The position numbers were made by a program, and so were the translations under genes. From contig CALXKG010000033.1 in NCBI GenBank assembly GCA_944388825.1, positions 1 to 22,274 of the forward strand: 22,274 nucleotides of DNA. Direction: 5' to 3'. The notes beneath the pieces were generated by a model. The model made no database searches. It saw only the letters and a list, made by a program, of their open reading frames with translations, and was not told the DNA's origin. Position 1 is the first letter of the stretch; each line of letters starts with the position of its first letter. Of this stretch, positions 15,046-21,606 are shown piece by piece. Source of the DNA: an uncultured Clostridia bacterium (GTDB taxonomy: Bacteria > Bacillota > Clostridia > Oscillospirales > Ruminococcaceae).

Positions 15046-15073
15046 AAGGCAGGGAATTACCCCTGCCTTTTTT
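15044..15073. terminator. Bidirectional terminator between toxin and LysR genes
   Basis: AAAAGGCAGGG (15044-15054), a 6-nt loop, CCCTGCCTTTTTT (15061-15073). It carries a T-run on both strands, overlaps both stop codons, and is the right copy of the hairpin pair around the toxin-antitoxin module. Confidence 0.92.
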
Positions 15074-15965
15074 ACCTCCTCGCTTCCTTCTCCACCCGCC
15101 GGACATACTCCGCCACATCTTCCGGCGGGTCGGGGGCATACAGCAGCCCGTAGGGGATGGTGAAGTCCCAGTTCACCGGGAGCGCTTTCAGCCCCGGGTG
15201 GACGTCCTTCCAGCACTCCAAGGTCAGCAGCAGCGTCCCCGTCTCGGCCGCCCGGTTGAAGACCGAGACGTCGTAAAACCGCCCGGTGTCCAGCAGGGTG
15301 AGCCGGGGGCAGCGCTCCGTTAAAAAGGCGCGGATGCGGTCGTTGATGCCGGAGTCCCCCTCCGGAACCATCATCATCGTCTGGCCGTCGAGGTCGGGGA
15401 GGGTGAGAGACTCTTTCGCCGCCAGCGGGTGGGAACGGGGGACGGCCACCATCTTGCGGTACCGCCCCAGCTCCAGAAACCGGCACTGGGCGAGCCAGCT
15501 TCTGGAGTCGCAGACCCCGATGATAAAGTCAAACCGCTTCCCCAGGCTGGCGATCACCCCTTCGATGCCCGCCGCGTCGTCCTCGAACGGGACGATGTGC
15601 AGCCTGTACCCGGGGAACGCCCCGCCCACCTTCGCCCAGATGTCCATAAAGGGCCGGGCGGGGTTTAACAGCGACGTCCCGACGCAGAAGGTCTTCTCCC
15701 ACTCTTCCGCCGCCTGCCGCGCTTCCCGCACCGCCTCCCGGGAGAGGGCGGTTATTTTTTCCGCCTCCCGGCGGATGACCGTCCCGGCGGGGGTCAGCCT
15801 GACCCCGCGGGAGGTGCGGTCGAACAGCCGGAGCCCCAGCTGGCTTTCCAGCGCGTCGACCTGTTTTTTGACTGCCGTCGGGGAGATATAGAGGGCGTCC
15901 GCCGCCCGGGTGAAGCTGCCGCTTGCCGCCGCCGCCAGGAAGGTGTCCAGTTTGGGGTCGTACAT
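15072..15965 (-). CDS. LysR-family transcriptional regulator
   Basis: A 297-residue protein, normal for the family. The N-terminal winged helix-turn-helix (residues 1-60) has the signature FLAAAASGSFTRAADALYIS followed by QVDALESQLGLRLFDRTSRG. A periplasmic-binding-like effector domain follows from about residue 90. The start at 15965 is set by GGAGG 8 nt upstream; the longer open frame to 16121 runs into the divergent gene. It sits head-to-head with the carboxymuconolactone-decarboxylase-family gene, so that gene is the likely target. The effector is unknown. Confidence 0.94.
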   Translation of the reverse strand: MYDPKLDTFLAAAASGSFTRAADALYISPTAVKKQVDALESQLGLRLFDRTSRGVRLTPAGTVIRREAEKITALSREAVREARQAAEEWEKTFCVGTSLLNPARPFMDIWAKVGGAFPGYRLHIVPFEDDAAGIEGVIASLGKRFDFIIGVCDSRSWLAQCRFLELGRYRKMVAVPRSHPLAAKESLTLPDLDGQTMMMVPEGDSGINDRIRAFLTERCPRLTLLDTGRFYDVSVFNRAAETGTLLLTLECWKDVHPGLKALPVNWDFTIPYGLLYAPDPPEDVAEYVRRVEKEARR

Positions 15966-15996
15966 TTCCGTTGCCTCCTGTATAAACTTTTGGTTA

Positions 15997-16048
15997 ATAC
16001 TACGATAACATATTGGGGATTCCCTGTCAAGGGGGGCGGGGGTATAAT
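15997..16048. promoter_or_regulatory. Overlapping divergent promoters with a LysR-type site
   Basis: Leftward (lysR): TTGACA (16025-16030), 17 bp, TATCGT (16002-16007). Rightward: TATAAT (16043-16048) with only a poor -35 (TTCCCT, 16020-16025), as expected for an activator-dependent promoter. The dyad ATA-N11-TAT (15997-16013) contains the T-N11-A motif of LysR sites and covers the lysR -10 box, consistent with autorepression. Confidence 0.6.
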
Positions 16049-16079
16049 ACAGGTAAGCAAACCGGAAAGGGGAATGTAT

Positions 16080-16844
16080 ATGCCGGATATCCATATGACC
16101 GAAAAAGCAAAAGAAAACCACCGCCGCTATTTTGGCACCGAGCTGCCGCCGCTCGCCCAGACCGACCCGGAGTTCGCCGGGCGGCTGTCCAACTTCCTGC
16201 TGGACGAAGTGCCTGCTGAGAGTAAGCTCCCCGAGCGGAGCCGGATGCTGGCGATTCTGGCGGCGCTGCTGGGCTGCCAGGGGCTGGAGGAATTTAAGCG
16301 GATGCTGCCGGCGGCGCTGACCGCCCTGACCCCCACCGAGGTGAAGGAGACGGTCTACCAGTCGGCCGCCTACCTCGGCATCGGCCGCACCTACCCCTTC
16401 CTCGGGGCGGTCAACGAGGCGCTCCTGAGCCGGGGCGTCCCGCTGCCGCTTCCGCCCCAGGCGGCCACCACCCTGGAAGACCGGGTGGAGAAAGGGGAGG
16501 CGGCGCAGGTCGCGATCTTCGGCGAGCAGATGAAGGGGTTTGCGGATTCCGGCCCGGAGGAGTCAAAGCACATCAACCGCTGGCTCTCCGGCAACTGCTT
16601 CGGCGACTACTACACCCGCGGCGGGCTGGACCTGCGGGACCGGGAGCTGATCACCTTCTGCTTCCTCGCTTCCCTTGGCGGGTGCGAGCCGCAGCTTACT
16701 TCCCACGCCGCCGGGAATATGCGGATCGGCAACGGCAAGGCCTTCCTCATCGACGCCATCTCCCAGTGCCTGCCCTATATCGGCTATCCGCGGAGCCTCA
16801 ACGCCCTGCGGTGCGTCAACGCAAGCGTAACGAATAATGAATAA
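16080..16844 (+). CDS. Carboxymuconolactone decarboxylase (CMD) family protein
   Basis: A 254-residue protein with two CMD-like all-helical units. The first is RMLAILAALLGCQGLEEFKR near residue 55. The second is better conserved (RELITFCFLASLGGCEPQLT and SHAAGNMRIGNG, about 180-220). The AhpD-type CxxC redox pair is absent, so a peroxidase-partner role is doubtful and the substrate cannot be named. The start at 16080 is chosen because AAAGGGG lies about 7 nt upstream; the ATG at 16074 is too close. Expression is probably controlled by the divergent LysR protein. The last residues (from about NASVTNNE) and the stop codon lie inside repeat copy A. Confidence 0.87.
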   Translation: MPDIHMTEKAKENHRRYFGTELPPLAQTDPEFAGRLSNFLLDEVPAESKLPERSRMLAILAALLGCQGLEEFKRMLPAALTALTPTEVKETVYQSAAYLGIGRTYPFLGAVNEALLSRGVPLPLPPQAATTLEDRVEKGEAAQVAIFGEQMKGFADSGPEESKHINRWLSGNCFGDYYTRGGLDLRDRELITFCFLASLGGCEPQLTSHAAGNMRIGNGKAFLIDAISQCLPYIGYPRSLNALRCVNASVTNNE

Positions 16845-16960
16845 TAAATATTGAAGAATGAATAATGGCGGATTGAAACGCTGCGCGTTTCTCCATTTTA
16901 AAATGAAGGCCGCTTGCGGCCAATCCATCATTCTTCATTATTCATTTTTCATTCTTCATT
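16821..16960. repeat. Cloverleaf-forming repeat, copy A
   Basis: About 140 bp, nearly identical and in the same orientation as copy B at 18370-18515. Outer arms of imperfect GAATAATGAA/TTCATTATTC inverted repeats surround a GGATT/AATCC stem (16870-16874 with 16922-16926). Inside are three hairpins: GAAACGC/GCGTTTC (16875-16891), the palindrome CATTTTAAAATG (16894-16905) and GGCCGC/GCGGCC (16908-16921). It is non-coding, resembles a miniature inverted-repeat (MITE-like) element, and overlaps the 3' end of the upstream gene. Confidence 0.85.
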
Positions 16961-16983
16961 TAACTTATTTAGGGGTGTGTACC

Positions 16984-18366
16984 GTGACTTTTTTGCAAAA
17001 ATGGATCGAGCCCAAAAGGCCCATCCCGCCGGAGCGGCAGCGGTATGACGACCGCGCCCTTTTCCGGCTGACCCTGCCGATCATCGCCGAGCAGCTGCTC
17101 GCCGTGCTGGTCGGCATCGCCGACACGCTGATGGTCAGCTACGCCGGGGAGGCGGCGGTGTCGGGGGTGTCGCTGGTCAACCAGCTGTGCACCGTCGTGA
17201 TCTTCGTCTTTTCGGCGATGGCGGCGGGCGGGGCGGTCATCGCCAGCCAGTATGTCGGCCGGGGCGACCGGAAAAACGGGCGTCTGGCCGCCGGGCAGCT
17301 GGTGCTGTCGGTGACGGTGATCGCGGCAGCCCTCACCGCCTTTACCCTCCTCTTTGGCCGTCCGGTCTTCCTCGCCCTCTTCGGGCCGGTCGAGCCGGCG
17401 GTGTACGACGCCGGGATGGTGTACCTGCGGATCAACGCCTTTTCGTTTATCCCGCTGGGGCTGTACAACGCCTGCGCCGGGCTTTACCGCAGCATGGGCC
17501 GGACAAGGGCGGTCATGAACGTCTCGATCGTGATGAACGGCATCAACGTCGTCGGCAACGCGATCGGCGTCTTCGGGCTGCACGCCGGGGTCGCGGGCGT
17601 CGCCTGGCCGACCTTTATCTCCCGCACCTTCGCGGCCGCGGCGATGCTCTGCCTGTTGGCCGGGCGGGAGAACGAGCTGCGGTTCCGCCTGCGGGACGCC
17701 CTGCGGCCGGAGTGGAAGATGCTCCGGCGCATCTTCCATGTCGCGCTCCCCAACGCCCTGGAAAACGGGCTGTTCCAGCTGGCGAAGGTGGCCTTGAGCG
17801 CGATCGTCTCCACCTTCGGCACCGTCCAGATCGCGGCCAACGGGGTCGCCCAGAGCTTCTGGTCGGTGGCGGCGCTGTTCAGCAGCGCGATGGGCCCGGC
17901 CTACATCACCGTCGTCGGGCAGTATATGGGGGCCGGGGACGTGGAAGGGGCCGACTACTACATGAAGAAGCTGACCCGCATCACCTACCTCGGCGGGGCG
18001 GTCTGGAACGCCGCCTTTTTCGCGGTGACGCCGCTGCTGCTGCAGCTGTACGACTTAAGCGGGGAGACGGTGTCGCTGATCATCCTGCTCTGCGGGCTGC
18101 ATAACTTCTTCTGCACGCTCTTTTCGCCCGCCGCGTTTGCCCTCTCCAGCGGCCTGCGGGCGGCGGGGGATATCCGGTTCAACCTCTTTGCCGCCCTCTT
18201 TTCGACGGTCGTCTGCCGGGTCGTGCTGTCGGTCATCCTGGGGCTGTGGCTCCGGATGGGGGTCGTCGGCATCACGCTGGCGATGGCCGGGGACTGGGCG
18301 GTCAAGGCGGCGCTGGTCGCCGTCCGGTACAAAGGCGGGAAGTGGAAACGCTTTAAGCTGATCTAA
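16984..18366 (+). CDS. MATE family efflux transporter
   Basis: A 460-residue membrane protein with about 12 hydrophobic segments in two related halves. The first half opens with RLTLPIIAEQLLAVLVGIAD followed by SVSYAGEAAVSG-like sequence. The second opens with HVALPNALENGLFQLAKVAL. MATE proteins export drugs or other cationic compounds using a proton or sodium gradient; the substrate here is unknown. The start is GTG at 16984 with AGGGG about 8 nt upstream. The longer frame to 16858 translates repeat copy A and is rejected. It lies between two direct copies of the repeat, with no clear promoter of its own, so it may depend on readthrough from the CMD gene. Confidence 0.93.
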   Translation: MTFLQKWIEPKRPIPPERQRYDDRALFRLTLPIIAEQLLAVLVGIADTLMVSYAGEAAVSGVSLVNQLCTVVIFVFSAMAAGGAVIASQYVGRGDRKNGRLAAGQLVLSVTVIAAALTAFTLLFGRPVFLALFGPVEPAVYDAGMVYLRINAFSFIPLGLYNACAGLYRSMGRTRAVMNVSIVMNGINVVGNAIGVFGLHAGVAGVAWPTFISRTFAAAAMLCLLAGRENELRFRLRDALRPEWKMLRRIFHVALPNALENGLFQLAKVALSAIVSTFGTVQIAANGVAQSFWSVAALFSSAMGPAYITVVGQYMGAGDVEGADYYMKKLTRITYLGGAVWNAAFFAVTPLLLQLYDLSGETVSLIILLCGLHNFFCTLFSPAAFALSSGLRAAGDIRFNLFAALFSTVVCRVVLSVILGLWLRMGVVGITLAMAGDWAVKAALVAVRYKGGKWKRFKLI

Positions 18367-18369
18367 TAT

Positions 18370-18515
18370 GCAAGCATAACGAATAATGAATATTGAATAT
18401 TGAATAATGAATAATGGAGGATTGAAACGCTGCGCGTTTCTCCATTTAAAATGAAGGCCGCTTGCGGCCAATCCATCATTATTCACTATTCATTTTTCAT
18501 TTTTCATTCTTCATT
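18370..18515. repeat. Cloverleaf-forming repeat, copy B
   Basis: Second copy, starting 4 bases after the MATE stop codon, with the same GCAAGC-TAACGAATAATG left end and CATTCTTCATT right end as copy A. The three hairpins and the GGATT/AATCC stem are conserved. Differences are confined to the AT-rich arms plus one T lost in the central CATTT palindrome. Confidence 0.85.
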
Positions 18516-18531
18516 AATATAATATGCGAAA

Positions 18532-18570
18532 GCGCCCGGCAGGTTCCATCCCACCGGGCGCATATTTTAT
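18532..18570. terminator. Bidirectional terminator between MATE and DUF368 genes
   Basis: GCGCCCGG (18532-18539) pairs with CCGGGCGC (18554-18561), and a T-rich stretch follows on the plus strand. It serves the plus-strand MATE unit and the convergent DUF368 gene, whose stop codon it touches. Confidence 0.8.
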
Positions 18571-19424
18571 TCAGCCGCTACGTTCCCCGACTGCGCGCCG
18601 CCTCGCGCTTCCAGCCGGGAGATCAGCCAGATGGCCGTAAACCCAGCCGCCAGCGCCGCCGGGCAGACCAGCCAGTCGAGGCCGGCGGGGATCCCGGGGA
18701 AGATCTCGGCCACCGACGCCAGCATGAACCCCAGGATGATGAGGTAGGTCCCCTGCGGGTGCCGCTTCATCGCCGTCTCCAGCACCTTGGTGGTCAGGAT
18801 GACCCCCAGCGCCAGCCCTGCCCCCAGCGGGATCAGAAAGGGGAAGTAGAGCTCCCCGATCGCCTTCATCGTCTCGTCGTAAAGGCCCATCATCAGCAGC
18901 AGGTAGCTGACGCTGATCCCCGGCAGCACCAGCGCCACCGCCGCGATAAACCCGGCGGCCAGCAGCCAGATAAAGCTGCCGACCCCCGCCTCCATCATCG
19001 AATCGGCGCTCGGCCCTTCCGGCAGGAAGGAGAGGGCGCTGACGCAGAGGATGCCGGCGGCCACATAGACCGGCTGCCGCCAGTCAAACCGCTCCACCTT
19101 CGCTTCCTTACAGATCATCGGGACGCTGCCCGCCACCGCGCCGATAAAGAAGTAGAGCATCGGCATCCGGCAGGCCTCGATCAGGTCCCCCAGCGGCTGG
19201 GCGAAGAGCAGCGCCCCCGTCCCGCCCCCGAGGGCGAAGAGCAGCAGGAAGAAGAAACTCTCCTTCTTATGCTTGAAAAACGAGCTGACCGAGCTGACCA
19301 GCCGGTCGTAGACGCCCAGAATCATCGCCATCGACCCGCCGCTGACCCCCGGCACCAGCATCGTCCCGCCGACGATCAGCCCTTTGACAAAGGTCAGGGC
19401 CGCGCCGTCCTTTTTCCCGTTCAT
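18567..19424 (-). CDS. popT: DUF368 family, PopT-type undecaprenyl-phosphate translocase
   Basis: A polytopic membrane protein of 285 residues. DUF368 proteins have been reported to flip undecaprenyl phosphate back across the membrane so that the lipid carrier for cell-wall polymers can be reused. Visible support is the internal duplication of the family motif: PGVSGGSMAMILGVYDRL near the N-terminus and LPGISVSYLLLMMGLYDETM in the second half, among about 8-9 hydrophobic segments. The start is uncertain. The ATG at 19469 is ruled out because it lies upstream of the predicted transcript start. The ATG at 19460 would be nearly leaderless. The ATG at 19424 is preferred, although its AAGGA is unusually close. 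The gene symbol rests on family membership. Confidence 0.88.
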   Translation of the reverse strand: MNGKKDGAALTFVKGLIVGGTMLVPGVSGGSMAMILGVYDRLVSSVSSFFKHKKESFFFLLLFALGGGTGALLFAQPLGDLIEACRMPMLYFFIGAVAGSVPMICKEAKVERFDWRQPVYVAAGILCVSALSFLPEGPSADSMMEAGVGSFIWLLAAGFIAAVALVLPGISVSYLLLMMGLYDETMKAIGELYFPFLIPLGAGLALGVILTTKVLETAMKRHPQGTYLIILGFMLASVAEIFPGIPAGLDWLVCPAALAAGFTAIWLISRLEARGGAQSGNVAAE

Positions 19425-19471
19425 GTCCTTAAGATCCCGTCCCTTCCGGCCATCGTGCATTCCATCCATCC

Positions 19472-19500
19472 ATTATAGGAGCGGGGGGACGGCCTGTCAA
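19472..19500 (-). promoter_or_regulatory. Sigma-A promoter of the DUF368 gene
   Basis: On the minus strand, perfect TTGACA (19495-19500) and TATAAT (19472-19477) with a 17-bp spacer. The predicted start is near 19465. Confidence 0.9.
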
Positions 19501-19646
19501 CCGGGCAGGGGCTTTTTTTACAGATTATTCAGATGTGCCGCCGCCCGCAGGCGGGTTTTCCGGGGCTTTTCCCCGCCGTTTGACCGGTCGGGTAGACTTT
19601 ACAAAAATTTCACCGGAATCTTTCACCACTTTTTTCCAAAAACCCC

Positions 19647-19675
19647 TTGTACTTTTGCCAAAAATGGTGTACAAT
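19647..19675 (+). promoter_or_regulatory. Sigma-A promoter of gap
   Basis: TTGTAC (19647-19652), 17 bp, then TACAAT (19670-19675). The two boxes also form an inverted repeat, TTGTAC-N16-GTACAA (19647-19674). The leader is about 25 nt with GGAGG at 19694-19698. Confidence 0.82.
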
Positions 19676-19707
19676 ATAGGCAAATAAATCATTGGAGGTT
19701 TATTATC

Positions 19708-20754
19708 ATGGCAGTAAAAGTTGCAATCAATGGTTTTGGCCGCATTGGCCGTCTGGCTTTCCGTCAGATGTTCGGCGCTGAAGGTTACGAAGTCGTCGCG
19801 ATCAACGACCTGACCTCCGCCAAGATGCTCGCCCACCTGCTCAAGTACGACACCGCGCAGGGCAGCTACGGCTCCGCTTTCAAGCCCGCCCAGCACACCG
19901 TCGATTACCATGAGGGTGAAGGCGAAGACAACTACATCGTTGTCGACGGCAAGAAGATCGTCATCTACGCGATCAAAGACGCTTCCGAGTGCCCCTGGGG
20001 CCAGCTCGGCGTTGACGTCGTCCTCGAGTGCACCGGCTTCTACACCTCTAAGGCGAAAGCCGAAGCCCACATCAAGGCCGGCGCCCGCAAGGTCGTTATC
20101 TCCGCTCCTGCCGGCAACGACCTGCCCACCATCGTTTACAACGTCAACCACGAGACCCTGACCAAGGAAGACAACATCATCTCCGCCGCTTCCTGCACCA
20201 CCAACTGCCTGGCTCCGATGGCGAAGGCCCTCAACGACTACGCGCCCGTCCAGTCCGGTATCATGACCACCGTCCATGTGTACACCGGCGACCAGATGAT
20301 TCTCGACGGCCCGCAGCGCAAAGGCGACCTCCGCCGTGCCCGCGCCGGCGCCCAGAACATTGTCCCGAACTCCACCGGCGCCGCCAAGGCGATCGGCCTG
20401 GTTATCCCTGAGCTGAACGGCAAGCTGATCGGCTCCGCCCAGCGCGTCCCCGTCCCCACCGGCTCCACCACCATCCTGGTTGCGGTCGTCAAGGGCAAGG
20501 ACATCACCAAGGAATCCATCAACGAGGCGATGAAGGCCGCTGCCAACGAGTCCTACGGCTACAACGACGAGCAGATCGTTTCCTCTGACGTCATCGGTAT
20601 GCGCTACGGCTCGCTGTTCGACGCCACCCAGACGATGGTCGCGAAGATCGACGACGACACCTATCAGGTCCAGGTCGTCTCCTGGTACGACAACGAGAAC
20701 TCCTACACCAGCCAGATGGTCCGCACCATCAAGTACTTCGCGGAAAACTGCTGA
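19708..20754 (+). CDS. gap: Type I glyceraldehyde-3-phosphate dehydrogenase
   Basis: Glycolytic enzyme oxidising glyceraldehyde-3-phosphate to 1,3-bisphosphoglycerate. The 348 residues include the Rossmann motif INGFGRIGR (7-15) and Asp34 in AINDLTS, which favours NAD over NADP. The catalytic cysteine is in SCTTN (Cys163). Substrate and cofactor motifs GAAKAIGLVIPELNGKL and SWYDNENSY are also present. It is about 10 residues longer than the common form. GGAGG lies 9 nt before the ATG. Upstream in-frame sequence back to 19384 is non-coding and covers the promoter. Codon use is biased to C-ending codons, as in highly expressed genes. It is monocistronic with its own terminator. Confidence 0.97.
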   Translation: MAVKVAINGFGRIGRLAFRQMFGAEGYEVVAINDLTSAKMLAHLLKYDTAQGSYGSAFKPAQHTVDYHEGEGEDNYIVVDGKKIVIYAIKDASECPWGQLGVDVVLECTGFYTSKAKAEAHIKAGARKVVISAPAGNDLPTIVYNVNHETLTKEDNIISAASCTTNCLAPMAKALNDYAPVQSGIMTTVHVYTGDQMILDGPQRKGDLRRARAGAQNIVPNSTGAAKAIGLVIPELNGKLIGSAQRVPVPTGSTTILVAVVKGKDITKESINEAMKAAANESYGYNDEQIVSSDVIGMRYGSLFDATQTMVAKIDDDTYQVQVVSWYDNENSYTSQMVRTIKYFAENC

Positions 20755-20799
20755 TTATAAAGCGTTTCAAGCGTAGTCTCGCTGCATAGGGATTAAGGA

Positions 20800-20836
20800 T
20801 GTGCTGCTGCTTGAAAAGGGCAGCAGCACATTTTTT
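20800..20836 (+). terminator. Intrinsic terminator of gap
   Basis: TGTGCTGCTGC (20800-20810) pairs with GCAGCAGCACA (20820-20830), a perfect 11-bp stem, followed by six T residues. Confidence 0.95.
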
Positions 20837-20895
20837 CATGTATACCAGTTCCGGACGGGTAACGTTTGGTAAAATAGAAAGGAATGAATCGACAA

Positions 20896-21588
20896 ATGAC
20901 TTATTCTTCTAAGATTGAAGATATGTGCGTCGTCGCGAAGGGCCCGAAGCACGGCCCCGCCCCCATCCCCGAAGAAGGCAAATGGGTAAAAGCGTACGAA
21001 ATTAAGGACATCTCCGGCCTGACCCACGGCGTCGGCTGGTGCGCGCCCCAGCAGGGCACCTGCAAGCTGACCTTAAACGTCAAGGACGGCGTCATCGAAG
21101 AGGCCCTCGTCGAGACGATCGGCTGCTCCGGCATGACCCACTCGGCGGCGATGGCGGCGGAGATCCTCCCCGGCAAGACCATCCTCGAAGCCCTCAACAC
21201 CGACCTCGTCTGCGACGCGATCAACGTCGCGATGCGGGAACTGTTCCTCCAGATCGTCTACGGCCGCAGCCAGACCGCTTTCTCGGAAGACGGCCTGCCC
21301 ATCGGCGCCGGGCTGGACGACCTCGGCAAGGGCCTCCGCTCCCAGGTCGGCACCATGTACTCGACCAAGCTCAAAGGCGTCCGCTACCTCGAGATGGCGG
21401 AAGGCTATGTCCTCAAGTGCGCGCTCGACGAGAACGACGAAGTCTGCGGCTACCAGTTTGTCAAGCTGGGCAAGATGCTGGAAGACATCCGCCACGGCGC
21501 CGACCCCACCACCGCCTACAACAAGAACATCGGTACCTACGGCCGCTTTGACGGCGCCGCCAAGTACATCGATCCCCGCGAAGAGTAA
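20896..21588 (+). CDS. NifU-like iron-sulfur cluster assembly scaffold protein
   Basis: A 230-residue protein related to the NifU/IscU N-terminal scaffold fold, in a longer clostridial version. Conserved segments are GPKHGPAPIPEEGKW, GWCAPQQGTCKLTLNVKDG, the cysteine segment VETIGCSGMTHSAAMAAEIL, and LGKGLRSQVGTMY. Its cysteines (in GWC, GTC and GCSG) could bind a metal cluster, but cluster transfer by this subgroup has not been shown to my knowledge. The start at 20896 (MTYSSKIEDM) matches the family. The ATG at 20884 directly abuts GAAAGGA. It is followed 18 bases later by the GGGtGRT gene, its usual partner in clostridia, so the two probably form an operon. The upstream promoter is weak (TAAAAT near 20870-20875). 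Confidence 0.85.
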   Translation: MTYSSKIEDMCVVAKGPKHGPAPIPEEGKWVKAYEIKDISGLTHGVGWCAPQQGTCKLTLNVKDGVIEEALVETIGCSGMTHSAAMAAEILPGKTILEALNTDLVCDAINVAMRELFLQIVYGRSQTAFSEDGLPIGAGLDDLGKGLRSQVGTMYSTKLKGVRYLEMAEGYVLKCALDENDEVCGYQFVKLGKMLEDIRHGADPTTAYNKNIGTYGRFDGAAKYIDPREE

Positions 21589-21606
21589 TCAAGGAGGCTT
21601 ACGAAG

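Noticed and set aside
16870..16926. tRNA gene in the cloverleaf repeat
   Set aside because: The fold is cloverleaf-like, but it lacks A/B box consensus, a 7-bp acceptor with discriminator, an anticodon loop and a T-loop GTTCRA motif.
16858..16983. Extended N-terminus of the MATE protein
   Set aside because: These codons translate repeat copy A; the GTG at 16984 has a proper ribosome binding site and begins the normal MATE length.
19384..19707. N-terminal extension of GAPDH
   Set aside because: It includes the gap promoter and overlaps the divergent DUF368 gene; the conserved protein starts at 19708 behind GGAGG.
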